From Micromonospora rosaria (GTDB taxonomy: Bacteria > Actinomycetota > Actinomycetes > Mycobacteriales > Micromonosporaceae), in assembly GCF_001567585.1 (NCBI RefSeq), contig NZ_LRQV01000012.1, positions 1-64,000 of the forward strand: a stretch of DNA of 64,000 bases, given 5' to 3'. Below, in pieces: positions 54,193 through 63,606 of the stretch. How positions within the stretch are numbered: the first letter of the stretch is position 1; every line of letters starts with the position of its first letter. A program made the position numbers and the translations under genes. The notes below the pieces were generated by a model. It was not told the DNA's origin and made no database searches. It saw nothing but the letters and a program-made list of their open reading frames with translations.

Positions 54193-55121
54193 CGCGGGTC
54201 CTCCATCCGGAACAGGCTGGAGAGCACCCGCAGCGCGAGGGTGGCGACGACGATGGTGCCGATCACCGCCACGACGCCGGCTGCGGCGGCCTCGCCGTAC
54301 TCGAACTTGCGGAAGGTGGTCAGGTAGATCTCGTACGGCAGGTTGGTGGTGGCCGAGCCGGGGCCGCCCTGGGTGATGGTGAAGACGGCGTCGAAGGTCT
54401 GCACCAGGTAGATCGAGCCGAGCAGGGCGCCCAGTTCCAGGTACGGCCGCAGGTAGGGCAGGGTGACCCGGGTGAAGATCTGCCACGGGCCGGCCCCGTC
54501 GACCCGGGCCGCCTCCAGGGTCTCCAGGGACTGGCCCTGCAACCCGGCCAGGATGATCAGCATCATGAACGGGGTCCACTGCCAGACCAGCGCGGTGACC
54601 ACGGAGGTCATCGGGTACGCCGAGACCCAGTCGGTGCTGCCGCCGAAGATCCCGTTCAGCAGGCCGTACGACGGGTTGTAGATGGCGTGCTTCCAGAGCA
54701 GCGCCGCCGCCATCGGCATCACCAGGAACGGCGTGATGAGCAGGGTACGGACGATGCCGCGCCCGGGGAAGCGCCGGTCCAGCAGGACGGCCAGGCCGAG
54801 ACCGAGCAGCACGGAGAGGATCACCGACGAGGCGGTGAGCACCACCGTGTTGACCAGTGCGGCACGCAACCGGTCGTCGGTGAGCACCTGCCCGTAGTTG
54901 GCGAGGCCGGTGAACTCGCGGCTGCCGGGCCGCAGCGCGTTCCAGCTCTGGGTGGACAGGTAGAGGGTGAACAGGAACGGGAGCTGCGTCACCACGATGG
55001 CGAAGACGAGCGCGGGCAGCAGCGGGGCACGTCGGGACCAGCGTTGGGCCCGGTCGGGCCGGGTGGGACGGACGGTGGGGCGCGGTGCCGCGCCCGTACC
55101 GGTGGTGATGGTCGTGGTCAT
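54189..55121 (-). CDS. ABC transporter permease (first, MalF-like)
   Basis: 310 residues, six helices after a 30-residue basic start. EAARVDGAGPWQIFTRVTLPYLRP is the EAA loop. It forms the transmembrane channel with the second permease. ATG at 55121. Confidence 0.93.
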   Translation of the reverse strand: MTTTITTGTGAAPRPTVRPTRPDRAQRWSRRAPLLPALVFAIVVTQLPFLFTLYLSTQSWNALRPGSREFTGLANYGQVLTDDRLRAALVNTVVLTASSVILSVLLGLGLAVLLDRRFPGRGIVRTLLITPFLVMPMAAALLWKHAIYNPSYGLLNGIFGGSTDWVSAYPMTSVVTALVWQWTPFMMLIILAGLQGQSLETLEAARVDGAGPWQIFTRVTLPYLRPYLELGALLGSIYLVQTFDAVFTITQGGPGSATTNLPYEIYLTTFRKFEYGEAAAAGVVAVIGTIVVATLALRVLSSLFRMEDPR

Positions 55122-55178
55122 CGGTCCACCTCGGGGCAGGGCCGGGACCGGCCGGCGGTGGCCGGTCCCGGCGCGCGG

Positions 55179-56546
55179 CTAGCGGTGTTTGCTGGCGACG
55201 TCCTCGGCCAGCCGCTGCCCGTTGGCGAGCGCCCGGTCGACGGTGACCTGGCCGGCGATGGCGGCGGACACCTCCTGGGACACCTTCGTGCCGAGGTCGG
55301 CGAACTCCGGGATGCCGACGAACTGCACGCCGAGCGCGGGCCTCGGCTGCACCCCGGGGTTGACCGGGTCGGCCTCCTGGATGGACTTCAGGGTCAGGTC
55401 GGCGAAGGGCTGGGCGGACTGCCGGTACTCGGGAAGCTGGTAGGTGGACTGGCGCTTGCCGGCCGGTACCCGGGACCAGCCGAGCGAGGAGCCGATCAGC
55501 TTCTCGTACTCCTTGCCGGTCGCCCACGAGATGAACGTCCAGGCGGCGTCGGCGTTCTTGGTGGTCTTCGGCATGGCCAGCGCCCAGGTCCAGAGCCAGC
55601 CCGAGGAGTCCGTCCGGTGGACCGGCGCGTACGCGTAGCCGACCTTGCCGGCGACGGTGCTGGAGTCGGGGTCCTCCAGGGTGCCGGCGGCGGAGGTGGC
55701 GTCGTACCACATGGCGGCCTTGCCCTGGCCGAAGGTGTTCAGGCACTCGGTGAACCCGGCCTGCGGCGCGCCCGGCTGCCCGTGCTTGCGGACCAGGTCG
55801 ACGTAGAACGTCGTGGCCTCGGTGAACTCGGGCGCGTTCACCTTCGGCGTCCAGTCCTGCTCGAACCAGGTGCCGCCGAAGGTGTTGACCACCGTGGTCA
55901 GCGGCGCGAACAGCTCGCCCCAGCCGGGCAGGCCGCGCAGGCAGATGCCGGCGACGCCGGCCTGCTTGTCGTCGAGTTGGGCGGCGAACTGGGCCACCTG
56001 CGGCCAGGTCGGCCGCTCCGGCATGGTCAGGCCCTTGGCGGCGAAGAGTTCCTTGTTGTACATGAGGAACGACGACTCGCCGTAGAACGGCGCGGCGTAG
56101 AGCTTGTCGTCGGAGCCGGAGAGCGAGGCGACCACCGGCGCGATCAGGTCACCCTTGTCGTACCCGGTGTCCGCGTCGGCGTACGTGCTGAGTTCGTGCA
56201 GCCAGCCGTTCTCGGCCCAGATCGGGGCCTCGTACGCGCCGATCGTCGCCACGTCGTACTGCCCGCCCTGGGTGGCGACGTCCTGGGTCACCTTGTCGCG
56301 CAGTTCGTTCTCCGGCAGGATCGTGAACCGCACGGTGATGCCGGTGTCCTTGGTGAAGGTGTCGGCGGTGACCTTGGCCAGGTCCTCCATCTGCGGGTTG
56401 CCGACCATCAGGACGGTGATGGTCTTTCCCTCGCCGTCGCCGGACGAGCCGCCACCGGCTCCGGAGCAGGCGGTCGTGGCGAGACCGACCGCGAGGGCGG
56501 CGGCGAGCGGGCCGCGCCATTGGCGAGGAGTTCGTGTTCTGGGCAC
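55179..56546 (-). CDS. Solute-binding lipoprotein of a polyol ABC importer
   Basis: 455 residues. A lipoprotein signal with the lipobox TTACSG near residue 27 is followed by a Gly/Ser-rich linker and a family 1 binding fold. PFYGESSFLMYNKELFAAKGL and WAENGWLHEL are typical of sorbitol/mannitol-binding proteins (SmoE-like). The GTG at 56546 has GGAGG eight bases upstream. First structural gene of the operon. Confidence 0.92.
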   Translation of the reverse strand: MPRTRTPRQWRGPLAAALAVGLATTACSGAGGGSSGDGEGKTITVLMVGNPQMEDLAKVTADTFTKDTGITVRFTILPENELRDKVTQDVATQGGQYDVATIGAYEAPIWAENGWLHELSTYADADTGYDKGDLIAPVVASLSGSDDKLYAAPFYGESSFLMYNKELFAAKGLTMPERPTWPQVAQFAAQLDDKQAGVAGICLRGLPGWGELFAPLTTVVNTFGGTWFEQDWTPKVNAPEFTEATTFYVDLVRKHGQPGAPQAGFTECLNTFGQGKAAMWYDATSAAGTLEDPDSSTVAGKVGYAYAPVHRTDSSGWLWTWALAMPKTTKNADAAWTFISWATGKEYEKLIGSSLGWSRVPAGKRQSTYQLPEYRQSAQPFADLTLKSIQEADPVNPGVQPRPALGVQFVGIPEFADLGTKVSQEVSAAIAGQVTVDRALANGQRLAEDVASKHR

Positions 56547-56599
56547 AGCGAACCTCCATGGTGGTGGTGTGGTGGGTGGAGGAAGGTCGGCCGGGGCGC

Positions 56600-57361
56600 T
56601 CAGACGCGCAGCACCACCGGGCCGAGCAGGGAGTAGCGGTGCGCCTCGGAGGCCGGCAGCGCGGTGTCCGTGACGATGGTGTCGAGGTCCGCGACGTCGG
56701 CGAAGCGGCAGAAGCTGTTCCCGCCGAACTTGGTGTGCACCCCGGTGAAGACCACCCGCCGGGACACCGCCATCACCTGGGCCTTGACGGCCGCCACGGC
56801 GGGGTCGGGGGTGGTCAGCCCGTGCTTGCGGGAGATGCCGTTCGCCCCGACGTAGGCCAGGTCGATGACGAAGCCGGCGAGCATCCGGGTGGCCCAGTGG
56901 TCGACGGTGGCCAGCGTCCGCCCGCGGACCCGGCCGCCGAGCAGCAGCACGGTGATGCTCGGGTACGCGGCCAGCGCCGCCGCGGTGTGCAGCGAGGCGG
57001 TCACCACGGTCAGCGGACGGTGGGTGGGCAGCGCCTCCGCGATCAGTTGCGGGGTGTACCCCTCGTCGACGAAGACCGACTCGGCGTCGCCGAGGTGCTC
57101 CACGGCGGCGGTGGCGATCCGCCGCTTCTCCACGACCATCCGGGTGGCCCGGGTCTCCAGGGTCGTCTCGAAGCGCGCGGTCTCGGTCGGGTACGCGCCG
57201 CCGTGGGTCCGGCGGACCAGGCCCTGCTGGGCCAGCAGGCTCAGGTCACGGCGGATCGTCTCCGGCGCGACGCCCAGGTCGACGGCGAGCTTCCGCACGT
57301 CGACGTCGCCCTGACGACGGGCCAGGGTGAGGATGTGGTGTCGACGCTGGACTGCGTCCAC
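56600..57361 (-). CDS. DeoR-family transcriptional regulator
   Basis: 253 residues. The N-terminal helix-turn-helix has VDVRKLAVDLGVAPETIRRDLSLLAQQGLVRRTHGGA, and the DeoRC sugar-phosphate-sensing domain follows, with GGRVRGRT and the YVGANGIS segment. Located 53 bases upstream of the binding-protein gene on the same strand, so it probably represses the operon until a phosphorylated ligand appears. GTG at 57361 with GGGAGGT. Confidence 0.92.
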   Translation of the reverse strand: MDAVQRRHHILTLARRQGDVDVRKLAVDLGVAPETIRRDLSLLAQQGLVRRTHGGAYPTETARFETTLETRATRMVVEKRRIATAAVEHLGDAESVFVDEGYTPQLIAEALPTHRPLTVVTASLHTAAALAAYPSITVLLLGGRVRGRTLATVDHWATRMLAGFVIDLAYVGANGISRKHGLTTPDPAVAAVKAQVMAVSRRVVFTGVHTKFGGNSFCRFADVADLDTIVTDTALPASEAHRYSLLGPVVLRV

Positions 57362-57450
57362 TGTGCACCTCCCGTCGGCCCGTGCGTCTTTTGTAACATC
57401 GACGACTGCGGGTGACCCCGGTCACATCCGGGGCAATCGGGTGGGTTTGT

Positions 57451-57527
57451 TGCCCGTAACCGGCTCCGAACGGGCAGCACAGAACGGGCATAGGCCGCAA
57501 GAAATCCCAGGAGGACCGCCCGTTTGC
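57451..57527. promoter_or_regulatory. Cluster of GCCCGTT-type half-sites upstream of the DeoR gene
   Basis: TGCCCGT (57451-57457), GAACGGGCA (57468-57476 and 57482-57490) and GCCCGTTTGC (57518-57527): two sites in each orientation within 77 bases, the direct pair spaced by 14. This is the kind of multi-site operator DeoR proteins use. The remainder of the 311-base gap (57362-57672) shows nothing else I can name. Confidence 0.5.
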
Positions 57528-57672
57528 TGTGGCTGCCTGCCCGATCCCCACCCGTCGTGCCCGGTCGGGCGGTCCCACCCCCGGGTCTCGCTAGCATGAG
57601 CCGTCGCGACCTCGGCGGGCTTGCGGACCGTACGGGCTGAAACGTCGACCCCACCCGAGAGGACGACGTTCC

Positions 57673-58479
57673 GTGCATCCTGTGCTGCGCCGCCTGGACG
57701 ACCTCGCCGCCCACCTCGCCACCCGGCCCGACGTGCTCGCCGTCCTCGGCCTCGGCTCCGCCGGGACCGCGCGCGACCGCCTCGACGAGCACTCCGACCT
57801 GGACTTCTTCGTCGTCGTCGAGGACGGTGCCGCAGCCCGGTACCGGGAGTCGACCGACTGGCTCCGGGCGCCCTGCGCGGTGGCGTTCAGCTTCGCCAAC
57901 GACCCCCACGGCCGCAAGGCGCTCTACGCCGACGGCATCTTCGTCGAGTACGCCGTCTTCACCGTCGCGGAGCTGGCCCGGCTGCCGCGCGTGGGAGCCC
58001 GGGTGGTCTGGCGGCGCGCCGACGTCCCCGCCGCCCTCGTCGAGCGGGGGCCGGAGCCGGACGGGCCGCCGTACGACACGGTCGAGTTCCACCTCAACGA
58101 GGCGCTGACCAACCTCTACGTCGGCCTGCACCGGGAACTGCGCGGCGAGCGGCTGAGCGCCACCCGGTTCATCCAGTCGTACGCGGTGGACCGGGTGCTC
58201 GCGCTGCTCGACCTGACCGGCCCCGACGGGGTACGGGCCGGCCGCGACCCGTTCGACCCGACCCGGCGGGCCGAGCGGGCGTACCCCCCGGAGGTGGTGC
58301 CGCTGGCGGCGATGGTGCCCGGTTACCGGCACAACCGGGCGGCGGCCGGGGCGGTGCTGGCCTGGCTGGCGGCCCGGTTCCCGGTGGATCCGGCCCTCGG
58401 GGCCGCGATCCGCCGGCTGCTCGACGACCCGTCGCCGGAATCCCCGCAGGGGACACCCGCCGACCTGCCCTGTCGTTGA
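57673..58479 (+). CDS. Nucleotidyltransferase-domain protein
   Basis: 268 residues. LGLGSAGTARDRLDEHSDLDFFVV has the GS pair (28-29) and the metal-binding Asp42/Asp44 of polymerase-beta-like transferases, such as aminoglycoside or lincosamide adenylyltransferases. A helical C-terminal domain (about 140-260) follows. The substrate is unknown; resistance is possible but not shown. GTG at 57673. Confidence 0.85.
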   Translation: MHPVLRRLDDLAAHLATRPDVLAVLGLGSAGTARDRLDEHSDLDFFVVVEDGAAARYRESTDWLRAPCAVAFSFANDPHGRKALYADGIFVEYAVFTVAELARLPRVGARVVWRRADVPAALVERGPEPDGPPYDTVEFHLNEALTNLYVGLHRELRGERLSATRFIQSYAVDRVLALLDLTGPDGVRAGRDPFDPTRRAERAYPPEVVPLAAMVPGYRHNRAAAGAVLAWLAARFPVDPALGAAIRRLLDDPSPESPQGTPADLPCR

Positions 58480-58536
58480 TCCGGTTGCGCCCGTGCGGCG
58501 GCGGGCCGACCGTGACGACGAGCAGAGGAGGTACCC

Positions 58537-59013
58537 GTGACCGGTACCCGCAGGACGGTGGAGGTGGACCCGGTCCTCTTCCGTGCCGTGTACGACTCGC
58601 CCGCCAGCCTGCCCGGCCGGCACCGCTGGCAGACCTGCGAGTCCGACGTGCGCCGGATCGAGAAGCAGCTCGGCATGCCGCCGCGCACCATCGGCGCCCC
58701 GCTCTGGGTCAGCGGCGACGAGCCGGACTGCCCGAAGTGCGGCCGGCGGGTCAACTGGCTCGACATCGTCTCGTCGGCGCTGGCCGGGGTGCACGACCGG
58801 ATGATGATCGCCACGGTGATCCTCGGCGAGCGCCGGTACGTCAACACCGAGGTTCCCGAGGCGATCCCGGGCGTGCACTGCGTCGACTGCCGTACCCCGA
58901 TCGTCGGGCTGCGCAGCTTCAAGTGCCACAACTGGGCGTACGCCTTCGAGGCGCTGGACGAGGTACGCGCCCGGATGACCGGCCTCCCCGCCCCGGCCAT
59001 CCCCGCCGACTAG
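58537..59013 (+). CDS. Hypothetical zinc-ribbon protein
   Basis: 158 residues. Two cysteine pairs, DCPKCGRR (Cys62 and Cys65) and HCVDCRTP, lie about 50 residues apart and could bind zinc together. GTG follows GAGGAGG. No further domain recognised. The stop is followed by repeat copy 8. Confidence 0.7.
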   Translation: MTGTRRTVEVDPVLFRAVYDSPASLPGRHRWQTCESDVRRIEKQLGMPPRTIGAPLWVSGDEPDCPKCGRRVNWLDIVSSALAGVHDRMMIATVILGERRYVNTEVPEAIPGVHCVDCRTPIVGLRSFKCHNWAYAFEALDEVRARMTGLPAPAIPAD

Positions 59014-59033
59014 CCCCGCACCCGGGAGCCGGT

Positions 59034-59086
59034 GTTAAGAAGGGGCCCCTGCTCTACCGGAAGCGTTAACAGGGGGCCCTTCCTTA
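59034..59086 (-). repeat. Palindromic element, copy 8, ending the GH65 gene
   Basis: Minus-strand orientation: TAAGGAAGGGCCCCC, core TGTTAACGCTTCCGGTAGAG, then CAGGGGCCCCTTCTTAAC. The first TAA (59084-59086) is the stop of the phosphorylase gene. Confidence 0.92.
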
Positions 59087-61474
59087 CCGGCGGGCGGGGC
59101 GGAGGCCGGGTGGGACGGTCGGCTCGGGGCCGGGGTCGGGCACGGCGGGCAGCGGGCGGGTGACCGGCTCGGCGGGGGTGACCCGCAGGCGTTCCCCGCA
59201 GTGGTCGAGCTCCACCACGGCGTCGGAGTCGGCGTCGGGCAGGTCGTAGCGGGCCCCGTCAGGGGTGAGGGTGACCCGGAGCCGGTGCCCGTACCAGCGC
59301 AGGCTGAAGGCCAGTCGGGTGATCCGGGCGGGCAGCCGGGGGGCGAAGGCGAGCACGCCCCGGTCGTCGCGCATCCCGCCGAAGCCCTGCACCACGGCCA
59401 GCCAGGCACCGGCCAGGGAGGCCAGGTGCAGCCCGTCGCCGGTCTTGTCGCCCAGGTCGGCGAGGTCCTGCAGGACCGTCTCGGCGAAGTAGTCGTAGGC
59501 CAGGTCGAGGTGGCCCAGTTCGGCGGCGAGCACCGCCTGCGCGGAGGCGGAGAGGGAGGAGTCGCGGACGGTCCGCGCCTCGTAGTAGGCGAAGTTGCGA
59601 GCCTTCTCCTCGGCGGTGAAGTCGCCGGGGAAGCGCTGCATGGCCAGCACCAGGTCGGCCTGCTTCACCACCTGCCTGCGGTACAACTCCAGGTACGGGA
59701 AGTGCAGCAGCAGCGGGTAGTCGTCCTCGCCGGTGCCGGCGAAGTCCCACTCCGGCAGGTCGGTGAAGCCGGCCGACTGCTGGTGCACCCCGCGCTCGTG
59801 GTCGTACGGGACGGCCATCGCGTCGGCGGCGGACCGCCAGCCGGCGACCTCCTCCGGCGTCACGCCGAGCCGGGCCGCCGCGTCGGGGTACCGCTGGGCC
59901 GCGTCGGCCGCGCCCCGCAGGTTCCGCCGGGCCATCAGGTTGGTGAAGACGTTGTCGTCGACCAGGGCGGTGTACTCGTCCGGGCCGGTCACCCCGGCCA
60001 GGTGGAAGCCGCCGTCGGCGCCGTGGTGCCCGAAGCCGTGCCAGAGCCGCGCGGTCTCGACCAGCAGGTCCAGCCCCGCCCCGGCGAGGAACTCCTGGTC
60101 ACCGGTGGCGGCCACGTACCGCAGCACCGCGTCGGCGACGTCGGCGTTGACGTGCATCCCGGCGGTCCCGGCCGGCCAGTAGCCGGAGCACTCCCGGCCG
60201 CCGATCGTCCGCCACGGGAAGGTGGCCCCGGTGAGCCGCAGTTCGGCGGCGCGCTCCCGGGCCTCGGGCAGGTGGGCGTGCCGCCAGCGCAGCGCCGAGC
60301 GGACCATCGCCGGCGCGAGGTAGGTGAGCACCGGCAGCACGTACCCCTCGGTGTCCCAGAGCACGTGCCCGTCGTAGCCGTTGCCGGTCAGCCCCTTCGC
60401 GGGGATGGTCCGGTCGACGTCCGGGCGGCCCGCCTGGAGCAGGTGGAACACCGCGAACCGGACGGCCTGCTGGAGTTCCGGGTCGCCGTCGAGCAGCACG
60501 TCGGCGGTCTGCCAGGCGACGTCGAGCGCGGCCCGCTGGTCGGCGAGGAGTCCGTCGAACCCCTCCGCGCGGGCCGCCCGTGCCGCCTCGGCGACGAGGT
60601 CGGCCAGCTCCGGCGCGGGGGTGCCGTCCACCGACGTCCAGTCGTACGCGGCGAACTTGGTCACCCGGACCCGCTCGCCGGGGTGCAGCGTGCCGGTGAC
60701 GGCGACCCGCAGCCGGTCGGGGGTGAGGTCGGTGTCGGTGGCGAAGAGGTCCGGGGCGTCGACGTGGTGGGTCACCGCGACGGCGACCCGTTGCCGGCTG
60801 TGCTCGGTGCGGTGCACCAGCACCCCGTCGGTGCCGACGCCCCGCCGGTACTCGGCGGTCAGCGGGTCGGTGATCACCGAGGCGGCCCGGGGGTCGTCGG
60901 AGCGCTCCGGTACCCGCTCGTTGGCCTGGAGGTCGGCGCAGATCCGCAGCTCGACCGGCCCGTCCAGGGGTTCCACCTCGTACCGCACGGCGGCGATCGG
61001 GTGCCGGGAGAGCGAGACGAGCCGGGTGCTGCGGACCCGGACCCCGTGACCGGCCGGTGAGATCCACTCGGTGTGCCGTTCGACCACGCCGCCCCGCAGG
61101 TCCAGCACCCGTTCGTGGTGGCGCAGCGTGCCGGTGCGGACGTCGAGTTGCTCGTCGCCGACCCAGAGCCGGACCAGGGCGGCGTTCGGCGCGCTGATCA
61201 CGGTGTCGCTGCGCTGCGGGAAGGCGTACCCGTCCTCGGGGTAGTCGAGTTTCCGCTGCTCGTGGAAGCCGCTGAGGTAGGTGCCCGGCATCCCGTACGG
61301 CTCGCCCTCGTCGAGGGTGCCGCGCCAGCCGATCCACCCGTTGCTCAGGGCGAAGATCGACTCGGTCTCGGCGAGCCGGTTCAGGTCCGCCTCGGTCCGC
61401 CGGATCCGCCAGGCCGGATCGTCCGCCGCCCCGGATCGGACCGGTTGCCCCTCGACGGTGGGGATGGTGTGCAC
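59084..61474 (-). CDS. Glycoside hydrolase family 65 disaccharide phosphorylase
   Basis: 796 residues: N-terminal beta-sandwich (about 1-260), linker helices, an (alpha/alpha)6 barrel and a C-terminal sheet. The general acid is Glu500 in VTGPDEYTALVDDN; KGLTGNGYDGHVLWDTEGY is the substrate-loop signature. Family members phosphorolyse maltose, trehalose, kojibiose or nigerose; which one is not readable here. A beta-phosphoglucomutase usually accompanies them but is absent. GTG with GGGAGG. The stop is supplied by repeat copy 8. Confidence 0.92.
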   Translation of the reverse strand: MHTIPTVEGQPVRSGAADDPAWRIRRTEADLNRLAETESIFALSNGWIGWRGTLDEGEPYGMPGTYLSGFHEQRKLDYPEDGYAFPQRSDTVISAPNAALVRLWVGDEQLDVRTGTLRHHERVLDLRGGVVERHTEWISPAGHGVRVRSTRLVSLSRHPIAAVRYEVEPLDGPVELRICADLQANERVPERSDDPRAASVITDPLTAEYRRGVGTDGVLVHRTEHSRQRVAVAVTHHVDAPDLFATDTDLTPDRLRVAVTGTLHPGERVRVTKFAAYDWTSVDGTPAPELADLVAEAARAARAEGFDGLLADQRAALDVAWQTADVLLDGDPELQQAVRFAVFHLLQAGRPDVDRTIPAKGLTGNGYDGHVLWDTEGYVLPVLTYLAPAMVRSALRWRHAHLPEARERAAELRLTGATFPWRTIGGRECSGYWPAGTAGMHVNADVADAVLRYVAATGDQEFLAGAGLDLLVETARLWHGFGHHGADGGFHLAGVTGPDEYTALVDDNVFTNLMARRNLRGAADAAQRYPDAAARLGVTPEEVAGWRSAADAMAVPYDHERGVHQQSAGFTDLPEWDFAGTGEDDYPLLLHFPYLELYRRQVVKQADLVLAMQRFPGDFTAEEKARNFAYYEARTVRDSSLSASAQAVLAAELGHLDLAYDYFAETVLQDLADLGDKTGDGLHLASLAGAWLAVVQGFGGMRDDRGVLAFAPRLPARITRLAFSLRWYGHRLRVTLTPDGARYDLPDADSDAVVELDHCGERLRVTPAEPVTRPLPAVPDPGPEPTVPPGLRPARR

Positions 61475-61646
61475 GTCGCCTCCCAGGCCTCGGAACCCTC
61501 ACCGACCAGACAACCAGAGCCCGGCTGAGAGGGCACTGAGACAAAAGTCGTGGTTTGGGATTCACCAATGAACAGTGCGGTGAACGGCACTGGTTTTCTA
61601 CGGTGCTTACAGGTAAACGAAGGATGAACCGTTGGTGAGGTGGGGC

Positions 61647-62288
61647 ATGCTTCAGGCTGGCATGACGGATGTTCCGGAAATCAGCGACGAGTGGTACCGG
61701 CAGGTGGTCGAGTTCGCGGACGCGAATCCCCAGCCGGTGCAGTGGTTCATGGGCCACTTCACCGAGGCGTCGATCATCCTGCTCAGCCTGCTCTGGCTCC
61801 TCGCCGCCTGGAGCCGGCTGGGCGGCGGCCCCCGCGACCGGGCCCTCGTCCTGGTCACACCGGTCCTGGTGGTCCTCGCGTACGGAGGCAGCGAGGCGCT
61901 GAAGATCCTGGTGGACCAGGACCGCCCCTGCCGGCTCCTCACCGACCTCGCCATCGTCGCCGACCACTGCCCGCCGACGGGCGACTGGTCGTTCCCGAGC
62001 AACCACTCGACGATCGCCGGGGCGCTGGCCGCCGCCACCCTGCTGCTGCACCGCCGGCTCGGGTGGTACGCGGTGCCGCTGGCGGCGCTGGCCGCCTTCT
62101 CCCGGGTCTACGTCGGCGTGCACTACCCGCACGACGTCGTCGCCGGCGTCCTGCTCGGCGCGGTGGTCGTCACGGCGTTCACCCCGCTGTTCACCACCCC
62201 CGTCGCCGACGTCCTGCGCCGCCGCACCCGCCGCACCGAACAACCGGTCCCCGCCCCCACCGACCCGGCCCGCCCCTCGGGACGTTGA
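61647..62288 (+). CDS. PAP2-family membrane phosphatase
   Basis: 213 residues, five or six helices. The three phosphatase motifs are KILVDQDRP, PSNHS (with Asn for the usual Gly) and SRVYVGVHYPHD. Likely substrate undecaprenyl pyrophosphate or a related lipid phosphate. ATG at 61647 has GAGGTGGGG upstream; ATG at 61662 or TTG at 61632 are alternatives. The tail is Arg/Pro-rich. Confidence 0.88.
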   Translation: MLQAGMTDVPEISDEWYRQVVEFADANPQPVQWFMGHFTEASIILLSLLWLLAAWSRLGGGPRDRALVLVTPVLVVLAYGGSEALKILVDQDRPCRLLTDLAIVADHCPPTGDWSFPSNHSTIAGALAAATLLLHRRLGWYAVPLAALAAFSRVYVGVHYPHDVVAGVLLGAVVVTAFTPLFTTPVADVLRRRTRRTEQPVPAPTDPARPSGR

Positions 62289-62367
62289 TCGAGGCCTCCC
62301 GGCACCGGAGCCACGCAACCTGACGCGACCCACCCGGTCGGCACCCCGGGTCGGGGGACGCGCGGGG

Positions 62368-63126
62368 TCAGGGGGCGAGGAGGAGGGCGGCGGGGGTGGC
62401 CAGCAGGAGGAAGGGGCCGAAGGGGAGGTGACTCGTCCAGCGGACCCGGCGGGCCGCCAACAGGGCGAGGCTGACCAGGGCGGAGAGGCCGAACGCCAGC
62501 AGCAGCCCGGTAACCAGGGTCGACCAGCCGGACCAGCCGAGCAGCAGGCCGACGCCGAGCGCCAGTTTGGCGTCCCCGAGACCGAACCCGCGCCGGCCGA
62601 GCAGCAGGGTGGTGGCCGCGAAGAACAGGCCCAGCCCGAGGCCGGCGGCGGTGGCCCGGAGCCAGGGCGTCGCGCCCGCGCCGGTCAGCGCGGCGAGCCC
62701 GAGCAGCGCCCAGGCACCGGCCGCCGCCGGCCAGGTGAGCCGGTCGGGCAGCCGGTGCACGGCCAGGTCGACCAGGGCCGCCGGCAGCACCCACCCGAGC
62801 CACCAGAGCAGGGCCGCCACCACCGGCGGCGCGCCGCCGACCAGTACCGCCACGACGAGCGCCGCGACCAGGGCGACCTCCACCGTGCCGGGGGGCGCCC
62901 CGACCCGCGCCCCGCAGTCGCCGCAGCGCGCCGCCGGCCCCAGCGCCGGCCAGGGCCGGCCCAGGTCGATCGGGGCGCCGCAGGCGTCACAGCCGGTCCG
63001 CCAGCCCACGTCCGGCGGTACGGCGTGCCGCGCCACCGCCAGCCGGAGCAGGGGTACCACGGCGAGGCCGGCCAGCAGCCGTACGCCGACGGGGCCGGTC
63101 GGGGCCCGGGGCGGGGTCAGCGCCAT
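62368..63126 (-). CDS. Prepilin peptidase-like A24 protein, stand-alone
   Basis: 252 residues, seven helices. Catalytic aspartates occur in DLAVHRLPDRLT and GFGLGDAKLALG (the GxGD motif). Between the first two helices there is a zinc-binding loop with CDACGAP and CGDCGAR, the mark of full PilD/TadV enzymes with methyltransferase-type N-domain. No pilin, ATPase or platform gene is near, so it serves a remote system or has another role. Confidence 0.87.
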   Translation of the reverse strand: MALTPPRAPTGPVGVRLLAGLAVVPLLRLAVARHAVPPDVGWRTGCDACGAPIDLGRPWPALGPAARCGDCGARVGAPPGTVEVALVAALVVAVLVGGAPPVVAALLWWLGWVLPAALVDLAVHRLPDRLTWPAAAGAWALLGLAALTGAGATPWLRATAAGLGLGLFFAATTLLLGRRGFGLGDAKLALGVGLLLGWSGWSTLVTGLLLAFGLSALVSLALLAARRVRWTSHLPFGPFLLLATPAALLLAP

Positions 63127-63606
63127 GTGGACCGCGTCGATCGGACAGCCGAAGCCGGACCGGCCGGCACGGACAGTAGTGGTACCGGGGCTGGATTGTC
63201 GCGCATGGCGCGAGAAGCGACCTCCCGCCGGCCGCCCCCGCCCGCCGATTTCCGGGCCGGCCGGGGTGCTTTTCGGCGTACCTGAGGCGGGCTCGGCATC
63301 ATCGACGCCCATGCCGCCGTCCGCACCCGGAGCCACCGCCATTCATCACTGAGCGTATTCAGATGAATTGCCTCTGTTGTATCGCTGGGCGTCAGCTTAT
63401 GCTCGCCACCTGGGTACGACGCAAGCCCGCAGTACCTCGGCACCGAGGCCGAGCAGGACAAACACCCCGGCAATATGCAAGATCCGTACAGGTAAATGCG
63501 GAAGCAGACGCATCGGAACCGAATGTCAGGATCCGGGCGCGTTTCCGACCGCCCGGAGGCCGCCGGCGACCCCGGCCACCCGGGTCGCATCGAGGAGGCA
63601 CCCGCG
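63127..63606. other. 480-base intergenic region with no gene
   Basis: Contains a less GC-rich stretch (about 63350-63500) in which both genes' promoters may lie, and a small CCTCGG-CA-CCGAGG palindrome at 63435-63448. No convincing gene, tRNA or riboswitch is seen. All long frames here look like shadows. Confidence 0.5.

Noticed and set aside
57362..57672. A riboswitch or small RNA upstream of the nucleotidyltransferase
   Set aside because: The repeats are short half-sites, better explained as protein-binding sites; no known riboswitch core was seen.
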